DNA of 64,000 nucleotides from Paramecium tetraurelia (GCF_000165425.1 NW_001799044.1:26032-90031); one strand, 5' to 3'; positions 37,501-50,128 are shown, counted from the first letter of the stretch. The notes: a model not told the origin generated them from the sequence alone. Translations and numbers: made by a program.

Positions 37501-39881
37501 CAGATAAATAAACCACTTGCAACTGCGATTTAGGCAAAGGTTTGAAAGTTCTCTGAAGTGTTAACAAATTCAATTGATAGCATAGGCACAATGACGCCAA
37601 ATGGAAAAATAACACAACACCATAACAATGAGCTTACAAAGGAAGAGAAAAAGTTTTCATATGCTTCTGATTGATTCTTAATATATGTTAAGACTTTATA
37701 TAGTAGGAATATTAATGGTAACCCAAAAGCCAAAGCCATAAAGAAGGTTGAGAATATTTCATTTGATATTATTGCACCAAATGGTATAAAGACCACAATC
37801 GGACATATCAAACCAGTTAGCACAGTATAATTCTATATTTTGAGGGCTTTCATTTTTTTTTCATTTTCAATTTATTCGATTTTTTCCATGTCTAGATTTG
37901 TAATTTCAAAATCATTTTTAATTTACAATGATCTGCCCGATAAGGCTAAATTTGTTAAGAAGAATAAAATGGGATGCATTACTAATAAACTGAAAATAGT
38001 TCCAATTTCTACATCTGTTGGTTGATATTCTTTATCAAATTCTTAGGAGAACCAAAAGAATTCTCCTAAGAAAAATATTGATAAAAGAAAGAATGCTGCA
38101 TTAATCCATAATCCATAAGGAGTTAAATTGTAATAGGCATATTCTCCGAAGTTGGGGAAGTCATCTTCGGAGATTTATTTGACTCTCCAGACAGCTGATA
38201 TGGATAATTTGATAAAATAAGCAAAAATCACAATCAAGATGATGGCTCCTATTCCTACTAACACATAACTAGTATATAATAAGGATCCATCATCAGATTC
38301 GTAATAAAGTGGAATCAGTACTCCTAAGGGAAAGGCCAAAAAGAAACATAAGAATCCTAATGAATACATTTGTAATTTTCGCTTTTCAATACCAATCATG
38401 CTAATAGTCAGCCAAATAGTAAATAAAAATAATGGTCCATAATATATAGCATCTCCTATAGATAGAACCATGTCCTAAGTAGTAGATTGTGAATCCAAAT
38501 AAAAGTACAATTTCAAAAACGAAAATATGATTGGAGCTCCTAAAAATAATGGGATGTATAACAGTGTTTTTGATAAATCTCTGTTGGTGATTGAAATAAA
38601 AACACCTAAAAATAAATAAATGGGAACAATAGTAACTTCAAAAGCTAAGGTCATAATTTCACTATAGTTGGAATACTAGTTTTAAAGTATTGATGATAGT
38701 TTTAAAAATAGCCAAATCTCAACAATGAAATAAAATATTCCAATCATATATGATATTATTCTAACCTTGTTCCTTTATATCCAACTTAAAGTTTATTACT
38801 GCGTTGTTTGTGATCGAATGTATTGTTTTTCAAGCATGTTCTTTAGTCTATCAATTGCTGTCTATATTACATCCTCTGGCCAATCAAACAATCTGGCCTT
38901 AATAATAAACCATGAAAAGACCAATATTAAAAGCAATGGAATATAAAGTGTAGAGAGAACATAAGTTATCAAATCTGAAAATACTAGTTAAGATGTAACG
39001 ATAACATATTCTAACACGTAGTATCCAACTAAGAACACACAGAATAGACACCAAAAGTTAACTACCATTGCTGCAAAGAACTCTTTCATAAAGCTTTTCA
39101 ACCAAATATACAATTATGAAACTATTAATCCATTCAGCACAATTAACACAATGAATGCTAGTATAAAAATCATAGAAAAATCGTAGTTGGCTGATGAATT
39201 CAAATTCAGTAACTAAATTCATTAATAAATCATACGTTTAGATAATTATTACTAAGGAACCAAATTGGCAGTAGCACCCCTAAAAATGTAATTATAAACA
39301 CTATCCAAGTTTGCTTAATCATTATTATTCTACAACTTAAATATATTATTACACTAATGTATATATTGTAAATAATGCTCCTAATCCTGCTAGATTATAC
39401 ACAATACTCTATTTATTAGCATTTGCTTGTACCTCGGAGGAATTTTGTAAATCCTGAAATAGATTATAAAAATTACTAAAGTTTGGATTATGTACACCAC
39501 ATAGATAATCAAATAGAAAAACCAAATTAACACATGATAGTGGGTTATCTCAAAACCTCCATCAAAAAATCTGCATTTAGCAGAAAACCACTACTCTAGC
39601 TAATTATTAATGGTTATTATTTTATTGATCCAAATAAATTTAGGATTGCTTTCTCTTTCCTCTACAAGCTAGAATAAATCTTATATATAAGGATGATCAG
39701 GTCCTACATATGAATATTCCTTCCCCCCTATTGTAAATTTTTTTGTTATTTTTGGTATTGGCTAAAAAGTGCTTGAATATATTATCGAAATGTACTTTGA
39801 TCTAGCTAAGGAAGGTTTTGAAGAAATGTCATCTCGTAAATTTTAATCCTCATTTTATTATATAGGATTGGGTGATTACAT
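34516..39881 (-). CDS. Very large polytopic membrane protein, 1757 aa, unknown function
   Basis: Five exons; introns at 39454-39476, 39330-39352, 39213-39235 and 35002-35024 (all 23 nt) give exactly 1758 codons. The start is MQSPNPIQQNEDQNLRDDIS, a hydrophilic Gln/Asn-rich head. After that come about 20 hydrophobic segments in two or more blocks. Similar motifs recur: AFPLGVLIPLYYES, FIPFGAIISNEIF and IFPFGVIVPMLSIE each combine F/PxG with an acidic or polar end. This suggests internal duplication of a multi-helix unit. A long charged cytoplasmic stretch (about residues 800-1200) separates these from a second membrane block, and the C-terminal tail is basic. I do not recognise the family; a channel, transporter or receptor is possible. 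Confidence 0.82.
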
Positions 39882-39968
39882 TAATAGTAAAAAATGGGAG
39901 TAATTAATATTAATAAATAATCACAATCTTTTATTATAAATCACAGAGCTAATTCCTAATAGTATATA

Positions 39969-40151
39969 TCACCTAGATTGAGTTCTTTTAATCAAATCTT
40001 TGATCTCTCTTCTCTCTTAAATTGTACTCCTAAAAGTAGATTTATATTTCTTACTATTAATAATACAGATTTTATCTTGTAAACTAATAGGAAGTGTTCC
40101 TAAAACATGTTTACACTAAACATGGCAGTGAAGATTGCGAATTAACGGCAT
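39969..40151 (-). CDS. Doubtful small ORF, 60 aa
   Basis: Minus-strand frame from ATG (40149-40151) to TGA (39969-39971), starting MPLIRNLHCHVQCKHVLGT and ending KRTQSR. It is richer in G+C than its flanks and basic at the end. It lies between the NTPase gene stop and the start of the large membrane protein. It might be a leader exon of the latter, but no splice pair that keeps the frame was found. It may also be a noncoding RNA or a chance ORF. Confidence 0.3.
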
Positions 40152-40224
40152 ACTGTAAAGAGTTTGGTTATAGATTTTGGCATTCTATAATATTTAATAT
40201 TATTTGGATTAAAATAATTCATCA

Positions 40225-43200
40225 TCACATTTCATGATCTGATTCAGAACTCTAGCTTAAGTTTAACACATTTTCATAAGGAACAAGTTTCTTATATATT
40301 TTATCCATATCATAGGAGTTACCCAATATTTTCGTATAAGAGTCAGGTCCTTCACTTTCAACTATTTTCTGTTTTCTTATTTTTAAGGCATTTAGCAACT
40401 TCATATTATTTAATTATACTTATTGATCATCTTTACTAGCAAATTTAGTATACAAGGAGTCATAAGAAGAGTGGCATTTAACTTTGAAATCTCTTAGTTT
40501 TCTTAGATAATCTGCCTGAACTTAGATGTTATTCTCTTGTTATTGGACATTTTCTGATGATATTAATAATAAGATTACAATTTTCAGTGACTTCAATATT
40601 AGATAAACTCTAAGATTTATTCATTTAATAGGCATTTTAAAATGTTAATAATTCTTCTTCTAATTTAATTTTCTTTTGTCTTGCAGCTTCTAAATTCTAT
40701 TGTTACTCTGATAACTATATTTCTAATTCACTTTTTTTTTCAATATTTGCCATGAAATCAAGGAAATTAGTCGAATGACTATAATTTTATTCTTTGATAT
40801 CAAATATGCCTTTAATTTAAGCATACTTTTTCTCAAATAGTTCAAGTTTCTCATGAATAGTCTTAGTATTTTTCTCTTGCTACTATTTTAATTTCTTATT
40901 TTGTTAGAGATCGTTTTGTTTAGCCTAGTTTCTTCTTAAGTTTTGAACTGACTCTAAAGCTGAATCCTAAATGTAAGCATCGGCTAATGGATAAATAGAG
41001 TGTGAATACCTGCTTAGAAAAGATGATCTAGGTTAGTTTTCTCTAATAAGGAATTTCTGATTTAGTTGATTAAATTTCCTTGATGCTTCTTCTTCTGATT
41101 ATAGGTGATCAAAAAGTCATCTATTGTTCTATATAGTATTTTGATCTGTTATTTATTTTTTTGGATTTCTACTTCTTCAAATCTAATAAGTTTCTTAAAA
41201 TTATTAATCAACTATTACAAATGCTTAAATAATATTAAAATATAATTACTCTAATATATTCTTCATTCTATTGTTTATTATCCTTACATATTTTTAAGAT
41301 AGTTATAACTCTTACTTTTTAAACACTGCTTGTTTTATAAGATTATTCAGCCTCTTATAATTATTTTTCGAGTTCAATCTTTGTTTCCTTCAATTCCTCT
41401 AGATTAGATAACTCCTTCTTTATGTAGCCCTTATTAAAATCAATGATTTTTTATTATTTAAGTATCTTTGCCAATTTTAAATTCTCGTAAGTCAAAGTAT
41501 CTAACTTCTTTCTCATTTGCTTTGCCTATTATTCCAACAAATGCAACTATTTTTGAGAGTGTTTTTGGATGTCTGTCTTAAGGATTGGGAATATTTCAGT
41601 CTATTAATATGCATTCAAAGATAATGAGGATGATTAAAATGACTTTAATCTACCTTTTTGAGATTTAAATTTATCCAACAATTTTACAGTATTCTATCCA
41701 TCATTTGGTCTAGTTTCTATTGTTATTTTGATCCCCTTGGATTCTTAATTGAGAGTATCTAAATCTGTGAAATCCTATGTGATAAACATTGTTCGTTCAT
41801 ATTTTTCTTAGGACATATTTAGAGACGAAGCATTGATACTATCGATTCTTGGGAGAATAGCTTTGCTTCTATCATATCTACTGGCTTAAGAATTGTCAAA
41901 GGTGTATTCTAGTTTGACTGGCTAAGGCTGATTCAAAACACTGGCTTAAGGAATCAAGATGATTGATTGTTGTTGTTCTTCTGGCTCAGTATCATACATC
42001 AATTTTTTCTTTAGCTTAGCTTCAATAGCAATTTTTAAAGCAGCTAAATGTTATTAAATTTATTTTACAGTTTGTATAAGCATGTTCTTCTTCAACACTC
42101 ATATAATCAGTGGCAGAAGAGAAACAGTGCTTGATAGTTTTAGAATAATCACATTTTTTACTAATACTCAAACATGCCCAAGGGAATTAGATCCAAATCC
42201 ATCTCTTATAATAATAGTCCGATGACACTCTATCTCCAGTGATCTCTTCCTCACCAGACAACAGTTCTCTTTTATCTGTTAACAACTTTTACAGTATCTT
42301 TTACATTAAATATTTGTATTCATCAATGTCTAAAGTCTAAATCGTTTCCTATTCATCAGGTTCTGTCTCACTTGATTTTATCATTTATTTTAAATAGTGA
42401 TTTCTGACTTCATATCTATTTTATTGTATTTCTACATTTTGAGACTCCATCTTAGTAAGAGCAGGTGTTTTAATTGCCTTAGCCACTCTTTTTAAATGTT
42501 TTGCAGGATCAAATTATTTTAATTCTGGATCTTTGTTGAAATACAAATCTAATTTCAAGATTTCTTAGAGCAATCCTATATCGAATAAATCTTATAAGAC
42601 TCCAATAATGGGAGGGTGTCTAAAGACAGGAGTATTTTTGGTTTCAAAGTCTCCAAATTCTTTGAGAAATCTCGAGACTTAAATAATGATTCTAAAGAGA
42701 TCCTCTGCACTTGGATGATAATGTATTTGGAAACCTTCTACTGCCTTATTATATTCTAATACAGGATCAAACCCATTTTCTTCTAATTTTTGCCAATATC
42801 TACAGAGATCGTATTTATTATTAGGGTTGAATAATAATAAGAAGTTCTCAATAATGCTGATGACTTCTTTTAATCTGAAATAGTTTTTGGCTGAAAATAA
42901 GTGGAATGTTTCTTCTTCTAATTTCCTAATTGAATTATTAGTGTATTTATTAATTGTTTCTGCAATTTTGTCATGTAATTATAATGTTTTTTCATTGTGA
43001 TAACAATTAATAACACATTTTTTGAATATTTCATTATGAATAATCCATAATTCTCGATGTTTCATTAGGAATATCTTAAAGAAAAGTAAGAATAATTTCC
43101 ATTGTTTATCTTCAAATTCACAAACTGATTAGATTTCTTTAAAAGTCAATCCTTTTTATGTAATCGCAAGAACAGTGATAAGTTGAATGAATTTTGGATC

Positions 43201-44377
43201 TTATTTCAATTCTGGGGTTTTGGGAGTAAAAATAAAGCTCTCACTAAAGAATTTTAATTGGAATGTGAATAATTCTTCAACAGTTCTGAAATGCTTGATT
43301 TGCTGTAAATTTAATTCTTTTAAAATGTTTTCAACAACATCAATATCAATATCCTTCAATTCTACTAGGCCATCTGTTGGATAAGGTAAAAATACTGTCA
43401 TGAAGCTCCTTACGAAGAGTGGTTAATTCCTGACTTTGTAATGCAATTGGATGAATAACTCTTGGATTGTTTGCACTCTTTAATCCGACTAAGGGAATAG
43501 ATTAAAAGAATACAAGAAATGATTGCTTAGCAAAATGGCCATTGACCATGATTTTGATTACTTTGGGATCACAAGTTATGGGAATCACATGACAGGAAGG
43601 TTTGAGTATTCTCATAGAATTAGAATTTTTTTCAGCAGTTACAATAACTTTAATGTTTTTTGGGAAGTATTTAGGCAACCAAAAGGAGACGTTGGCTTCT
43701 CTATGAACATCTAACATGTCTCTGAAGTTATCTATTCCTTCGAATATCAAGATGACCTAGGTGGATCTAGATGTTTAATAATACTTTATCATAAATGACT
43801 TTGGCTCCATTTAAGAATTGCTATTCCAATTCTCGACTGCATATTTCCAACCAATAATGGAAGTATCTACGGAGCTTCTCCTCCACTAATTCGACTTTCT
43901 ATTTGATGTTGAGGGTCTCTCTTAATTTAATTAATATTCGGTAGATCGCAAAAAAGTAATTGCTATTCTTGCCTGATTGGGTAGCGAAATGAGGAATGAT
44001 GTAATCTTAATAACGCTATGATTAATTGTACTGTTACTCCTTTTTTGTTTTTGGCATGATATTCCATCCATTTGACTAACAGAGTTTTCTTGCCAATTCC
44101 ATCATCTGCTTCCAATACCAAGGGAGTGTTTTAATGCAATGATTTCTCTTCATCGAGCCAATCCTCGATCTCCAAAAAGTAACGATCCAAACCAGAAGCA
44201 GTTCTAAAATCAATTGTATAAGTTACTAATTTTTGTAATATTCGACGACTACATCGGATGAACTTGAATATGATTGAATATGTACTCTATGTAATTCATG
44301 TTCTCATGTCTCATCGATTCTATGGTTGTTTTCTTATCCTTTGGAGAAGTGGGTCGATTTGAATAAGCGTCGTCCAT
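40225..44377 (-). CDS. P-loop NTPase (NACHT/STAND-like) with long coiled-coil tail, 1311 aa
   Basis: Ten exons. Introns at 44263-44285, 44204-44226, 44016-44037, 43757-43784, 43395-43413, 42044-42068, 41224-41249, 40984-41009 and 40554-40578 sum to 217 nt, and the spliced length is exactly 1312 codons. The N terminus is MDDAYSNRPTSPKDKKTT. Walker A is EADDGIGKKTLLVKW (about residues 75-88) and Walker B VILIFEGIDNF (about 174-184). KIMVNGHFAKQ and a helical region follow, as in NACHT-type proteins such as TEP1 or nephrocystin-3. The second half is mainly coiled coil (for example LEKQLQEAEQSYK) with basic disordered links. It is probably a nucleotide-dependent scaffold; a ciliary role is only suggested by coiled-coil size. 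The start faces the kinase gene across 15 bp. Confidence 0.88.
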
Positions 44378-44392
44378 TTTATATTTAAATTA
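44378..44392. promoter_or_regulatory. 15-bp divergent interval between two start codons
   Basis: The ATG of the minus-strand NTPase gene ends at 44377 and the ATG of the plus-strand kinase gene begins at 44393. Only 15 bp of pure A/T lie between. Both models keep coding composition up to their starts. Any promoter must therefore be tiny and shared, or lie inside the coding regions, unless one start is really further downstream. Confidence 0.5.
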
Positions 44393-45842
44393 ATGATTGA
44401 CGAAAGTTTTCTTCTAAATGAAAATGAAGAATTTGGAGAATAACTCCTCGAAGATTTCACAATCCTCCAAAAATTGGGAACAGGGGCCTTCAGCAAAGTC
44501 TACAAGGTCTTGTACCAGGATCAAATCTATGCCCTGAAGGTATAGTTCAAAATTGTAATAGGTTGTTGATAAATAATTGGCTACTGGAAATAATATTGTA
44601 GAAAAGCTCAATCAAGAAGCCTACATTCTCAACACTCTGGAGCATCCAAACATCGTTTAATATTACAAGACAATCGAATCAAAGCGGAAACTTTATTTTC
44701 TCATTGAATACATTGAAGGGAAGTCCCTCCAGGAATATATTGATAAATCATTGAACGAATCTCAAATACGATAAATTTTATAATAAATCATATATGCAGT
44801 CGCATATATTCATAAAAAAGGTATAATTCATCGAGATCTAAAACCTGGTATGAACATCATTATAAATAGATAACATCTTGGTTGACAAAGAGTGGAACGT
44901 GAAAATCATTGATTTTGGCTTGAGTTTCTAAACAATAAATTCTACTACTCACGAAACATGTGGCACTTTAATTTATATGGCCCCAGAGGCTTTGATGAAG
45001 AAGGAATACTTCAAATCAGTGGATATTTGGAGTCTTGGAATTATACAGTATATGATGTTTGCCATTTGTCATCCCTTCTGGACCGATGATACACGAGAGA
45101 CATTCTTAAGGAAAATGAAAACTCCCTAGTAGGTGTGTTATCCTTAAAATATGAGCAAGTTCAAAATTAGCATAATCATAGAATAGAGCGGCCATATCAT
45201 TTTTTGAAAAAACTGCTGCCTGGGAACCTGAAGCTAGACTTACAGCCGAGTAAGCCCTAATTCATCCATGGATTAGTGGTGTGAATAGTCAAATGCCAAT
45301 GTCATCGAAAGATATTATCCAAACATTTAAATGCTAGAATTAATTCCATCAAGTACTCTTTTGTTTGAGTATCATTTAAGTTGATAAAATTGTTGATGAT
45401 ACTTAGATTAATATAGAAAGTGAGTTAAAAACGTGATGTGATACAAACACAATAGTTAAGAGCGCACTCCTAGTTTCAAAATAATTTACATCCTCTGATT
45501 GTCAGTTCAAGAAATCCCAGTTCCTAATAAAAATTGAAGACAGAATCTTAATAACAACAACCACCATTGTCTGCGCACAGAACTACGCTATCAAGAATGC
45601 AGAACAATTCTTCTTTTCTTAGTTTTTAAGATGTATTCTTATCTTACAAGTAGTAACCAAGAGAAGATGTGCGATTGAAATAGATGAAGAACAAATAGCA
45701 GTAATTTAAATTACCTCCCATAAATACCAAGTCTGCTAACAATTCACCCTAGAATAGTAAATCTACTTAAATGTTTACTTTCAGTCCTTATAAGAAGGCA
45801 CAACCCATTGGAGAACTTAAGAAGTCATAATTTAAATTATGA
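44393..45842 (+). CDS. Ser/Thr protein kinase with disordered C-terminal tail, 449 aa
   Basis: Five exons; introns at 44540-44561, 44848-44869, 45129-45159 and 45392-45416 (22, 22, 31 and 25 nt) give 450 codons. The kinase domain starts near residue 22: glycine loop GTGAFSKVYK (Gly29), ALKV lysine, HRDLKPDNILV (Asp about 141), DFGLSF, MAPEAL and DIWSLGIIQY. All catalytic residues are present and the pattern is close to CAMK-type kinases. The tail of about 130 residues is Gln/Ser/Pro-rich (for example QQQQPPLSAHRTTLSR) and ends KKSQFKL. An earlier TGA at 45434 would give a shorter protein, but the last intron joins a frame with much better coding composition. The TBC gene follows after only 15 bp. 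Confidence 0.88.
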
Positions 45843-45857
45843 AATATAATATTTTAT

Positions 45858-47103
45858 ATGTCTTTTTTAAAGAAATTATTCTCAAAGCCAACGAAGGAAA
45901 AAGAAATGCCATAGGTGCAACGTAATATCAATCAAATTTATAACACGTAACCATTCCAAAGGAAATCAAATCCAGTCTATAATTACAACTGTATTTCCAG
46001 GATCGAATAATTCGAAATCATTCTTGAGCAATATATCATAGACCTTGAACAACTAAAACAATTGACTTGGAGAGGTGCTCCTTAAGGTAATTTATAATGT
46101 AACCTAAGTTTACAGAGCAAAAGTGTGGAAACTCATACTGAAATACATTCCACCCAATCATATGAGTCAAACCAGTGTAATTCAAAAGAAAAGACAAGAC
46201 TACTTTCAATACATAAAAAACTACTACGAACAAATCCATGAGAGAGACGATAGCGAAGAAAAAATAATTAAAATTATATCTAATGATGTATTAAGAACCC
46301 AGCCTGATTATCAATTGTTCAGAGACCCCAAGATCTAGAACCTATTCAAAAGATTACTATTCATTTGGAGTCAAAGACATCCAATGAGCGGGTACTCTCT
46401 ATCTTAAAGTAGTTACGTATAAGGAATTAATGATATTGCATCTCCATTGATAGCCGTGTTTCTGAATGAGTATGTCAGGGTGGATTTCAATAAATTTGAT
46501 TTGCCCTCTGATTTTCATAAACTTCCAGATGATATCCTCCTAGACATTGAAGCTGACATTTATTGGTGTCTCTGCAAAATCATCGAGAATATTCAAGACT
46601 ATTTCATACAAAACCAACCTGGTGTGTCATTGGCGTATGAAAAAATCAAAAATATTCTGAGCACTGTAAATCACATGAGTTATTTAGATCGATCCAACAA
46701 TTTTGTCTTATTTTCAATAACAATAGATAGACTTCAATCATTTTGCCTTCAGATGGGTGATCTGTCTGCTTGTTCGAGAATTCCCTCTCTACTTGGCTAT
46801 CAGGTTGATGGACACCTACCTTTCTGAAGGGGACAACATGGCCAATCTCCACATATACACGGTTTCCAATTTGATCCTCAAATGTGGACCTGAGGTAGCC
46901 TATTCATAACAACATAGATCAAAAATAAAAACATGGGCGAGGCTGTCATCTTTTTATAGAACCTTCCTACTAAAGATTGGACAGAATTGGACATTGAAAT
47001 GCTACTACAAGAAGCCTATGTCTTTAAAGAGTACATGACCAACAAACAAAATTTGAATTAATCCATGACTCCCACTTAAACAAATCGAATTTCCAATAAA
47101 TGA
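45858..47103 (+). CDS. TBC-domain Rab GTPase-activating protein, TBC1D22-like, 385 aa
   Basis: Five exons; introns at 46087-46108, 46392-46412, 46705-46726 and 46895-46917 (22, 21, 22 and 23 nt) give 386 codons. It starts MSFLKKLFSKPTKEKEM. The TBC domain begins at QLTWRGAP and contains the arginine-finger motif (VLRTQPDYQLF) and the glutamine-finger motif GYVQGINDIASP. Later motifs (DIEADIYWCLCKI, FAFRWVICLLVREFP, RLMDTYLSEG) match the TBC1D22 branch in order. The protein should stimulate GTP hydrolysis by a Rab protein in membrane traffic. Both fingers are kept, so activity is likely. The C-terminal end is a short Thr/Gln-rich tail. Confidence 0.92.
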
Positions 47104-47147
47104 AGATAAATTCTCTTTATTAATTTTAATTAACGAAAATTATATCT

Positions 47148-47522
47148 ATGCAACCATTGTATTGCCAATCTCCCAAATAACCCATCAAGAAAGACTCTTG
47201 TTTGCACCAATTCTAAAAATTACTCTCCGAATCCCTCAATCGCAAATAAGCTATATAAAATAAAGAAAATACCAGAAGTAGTTTTCAAATGAGAAGCTAC
47301 AGCAAATTGTAGTCGCCTCCCCATCGTTCTATCCCAATTAACAATTAACTCAACCAAGACCTCAAAAAAACACTCAACAGAGTCAAATCTATGCTCGATA
47401 AGGCCTACCAAGAAAACTTAGCATTGAAAACCGAAAATAAGGAATTACTACAATTGCTGCAAGAGAAAAACCTATTGATTGAAAAATTACAATAGAAAAA
47501 ATCAATAAGCCAACATTCTTGA
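47148..47522 (+). CDS. Small coiled-coil protein, 124 aa
   Basis: Single-exon plus-strand frame of 125 codons beginning MQPLYCQSPKQPIKKDSC. The first half is Ser/Gln-rich and likely disordered. The second half is a clean coiled coil (SMLDKAYQENLALKTENKE and LLQLLQEKNLLIEKLQ) with leucines in heptad register. The tail is basic (QKKSISQHS). It sits 44 bp after the TBC gene stop on the same strand. The family is not recognised; dimerisation is the only function that can be inferred. Confidence 0.75.
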
Positions 47523-47563
47523 ATTATGCAATCACATTTGTACTATATATATAAATATATATA

Positions 47564-48632
47564 ATGAATAAATCAAATACTAAATCGCCTCCTCCCGGGA
47601 TTTAATAGTAGAGCTTATCAGCAGAACCTAAGGAAACCAAGAAACTTAGAACAACTTTAGATTACTCATTTAAGGAAATCAAGAAACTTGAAGGTATACA
47701 CATATATTGTAACTATCCAAGAATTAAAAAATAAAGAAGTTAAACCCAGAGAAGGTGAACAATGGATATTTAAGGAATAGAAGAAGTAGGAAAACCAAGA
47801 AGTAAAGAATGATACTCCAAAAGAATAAGTGCTCAAGTAGTAATAATCTTTGCCTGAAGAAACAGAGCCAGTTTAACCACAACAACAATAACCCTAAAAA
47901 TAATAAGACAATAAGAAAGGCAATGCTCCATAGCCACCTCCTCCTTAATTGATTCCATAAACCAATGTAGCGACACAATTAATCACATTATAAAATATAC
48001 CACTCAATGGAAAAATAGTTGGTGGCAAATTACAAGAAAATAAAAATCAAAGCCAGCAATCTAAGTTCAAACCAGAATTATGTTGTTAATCGTTAATCTT
48101 ATGTCAAAATAAATTAACTAGTCTCAGTGGGTTTTATCAGATCATGCAAACTGTTATGCCTAATGTTGAATTACTTCGATGGATTGATCTATCATATAAT
48201 CAATTGACCACTCTGGATTATAATTTTAAAGAACTACCGCATTTGTAATCATTATATCTGAACTTCAATTAGATAAAGGAAATCAATGAATTGAAATAAG
48301 TATTTACACACTCTTATTCACATAGTTGTCACACTTACAAGAACTAAGATCTCTAAAAATCTATGGAAATCCAATTGAATAGATCATCAATTTCAGATTA
48401 TACATAATTGATGTGCTTCCATAATTGAAAAGGATAGATTCTGTCCTAATCAGTAAAAAAGTATGTACTATTTGTATTCCCATTCTAGGAACGAGACAAT
48501 TCCTCTATGATTGTAAAGGTGTTTGATTTTAAACCTCAAATGAAAGCCTAGGCGGATAAAGAGAAATTGCTGTTATAATAAACCTAAATTACATAATAAA
48601 AGTCAAAGTCTTAACCAAAAAAGAAAAAGTGA
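47564..48632 (+). CDS. Leucine-rich-repeat protein, LRRC51-like, 328 aa
   Basis: Four exons; introns at 47694-47721, 48300-48325 and 48461-48488 (28, 26 and 28 nt) give 329 codons. The N-terminal half is Pro/Gln-rich (start MNKSNTKSPPPGIQQQSLSA). From about residue 150 there are LRRs: LLRWIDLSYNQLTTLDYNF, LQSLYLNFNQIKEI and LRSLKIYGNPIEQI, with LPQLKRIDSVLIS capping the domain. DYSFKEIKKLE near the N terminus and the LRR order resemble LRRC51 (LRTOMT), a ciliary/flagellar LRR protein in animals. The C terminus ends in a Lys run (QPKKKK). A ciliary role is inference from that similarity. Confidence 0.82.
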
Positions 48633-48684
48633 TAATTTAATATATTCTAATATATTGATATCTATATAAAAGGGAAATTAGTAA

Positions 48685-50128
48685 TCAATAATTTTATTTA
48701 AGATTTTTTCTTTTTAATTGCTGTTCCATCTTAAAATTATCCTGCTTAACAACTTTAATCTAGACATACATGAATAATATCTTACTCTTGCTTTAATATC
48801 TTATAGGTCTTAGTCAGTGTATTCGGAATCATTGATAACTTATTGCAATCTCTCGTTTTCTTCAACCAATAGTTGAATCTTTTCATTTAAATCAGCATAT
48901 ATATTCTCAGTCATCTTCTGTTCATAAACCTATTCAACTTATTTATATGTTAATTTTAAATGTTCTTCATCCCTTTTTAATTATTATTATTGCTTGTTCA
49001 GATTGTCAATTTCATTCTTCAACCTTGAGATATCAGAAATCATTTGTAAATTAGAATTTGACGATAATTATTGATTCAATCTATCATTTTCAGCAATTAG
49101 ATTTTAAACCTTATTTTCCAATTCATTAACTAAATCCTTAATTTAAGAATCATCACATTGATCTAATTTATTTTGTAATTCATCACATTTCATTTGGTAT
49201 TACTATTATTCAGATTTGATACTCTAAAGTTATTATGATGTTTGTTTACGAATTTACTAAGATTTTTCTAAATTCTCTTTCATTCTTGCAACATCAGTTT
49301 ACTCAATAAGAGACTAATTTTCAAATTGCAATTTGTCATTTAACTATTTTAATAAATTAATTTTTTATTCTAATTCCTAAATAAACTATGAAGATTGTCC
49401 TCTCTGTACTTCGCTTTCCATCTATTGAATATTTTGTTACAATAAGTTATTTGAGTCTTGCAATTGTTTAAACTCATTTAATAAATTGGGATTGTTGTAA
49501 TTGATTGGTTTGAGTTGGGATTATGATCCCTTATTATTATTATAATAAATGGGAGTATTAATTAAATTATAAGGTTGAGGGGATTATATGATTGTTGGTT
49601 ATTGTGTTTACTTGGGAGATTAAAAAATGATGGAGTTATCGCGATTTTGAGCTGGACTCATGCAAACAAATTGTTTAGTCGGATTAACGAATTAAGATAA
49701 TTGAGTTTCATTAATTGAATCGTTTTTTTTATCGTTTTTACCTCCAACCTTGAATTAGATTGAGTAATCGTGTGATTGGTTGGGATTCAAATTAGATTTT
49801 GAATTGCTGTATTATAGAGACTACGAAATAAAATAAGTAAATTACAGGAGGTTTTTCTTGATGACTCGAATTAGATGCTCTTTTCAGATATTAATTGTAA
49901 TATGGATTGGTTGAGATGGAAGTGGTTTTATTGATAGTATCGATGTCCGTGCTTGCTTTGTGATGAAATTTATTAGGTGGCATTTATGCATTTTAGGTAT
50001 TTTCAATGCTCTAAAAAGGCGATCTTGATTGATATTGATTGTATTTTAGCGATTATTATTGTGGTTCTAATATGTTAAGGATTAAATTTACATGAGGGAT
50101 TTCTTCTTCCAACTTAATATTGTTACAT
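48685..50128 (-). CDS. Gln/Asn-rich coiled-coil protein, 455 aa
   Basis: Four exons; introns at 50067-50091, 49821-49845 and 48760-48785 (25, 25 and 26 nt) give 456 codons. The first about 200 residues are low complexity, rich in Gln, Asn and Ser (start MQQYQVGRRNPSQPQQQSLK). The rest is an almost continuous coiled coil of about 250 residues (for example KINLLKQLNDKLQFENQSL). It ends with a short basic tail. The stop lies 52 bp from the end of the convergent LRR gene. A structural or tethering role is plausible, for example in basal body or cytoskeleton. No family is recognised beyond coiled coil. Confidence 0.82.

Noticed and set aside
39319-39322. Two overlapping genes with an ATGA stop/start overlap
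   Set aside because: A 23-nt intron at 39330-39352 joins the two frames into one protein with continuous membrane segments. Overlapping tandem genes are implausible here.
45434-45436. Early TGA as the true end of the kinase
   Set aside because: A 25-nt intron (45392-45416) just before it leads into a long frame of much better coding composition, and the spliced length is a whole number of codons.
44393-47103. Kinase-TBC fusion gene, as in TBCK
   Set aside because: The kinase tail ends at a TGA (45840-45842) and a natural start MSFLKKLF follows 15 bp later. The kinase and TBC parts are separated by this stop with no intron able to remove it cleanly, and the TBC part is TBC1D22-like, not TBCK-like.
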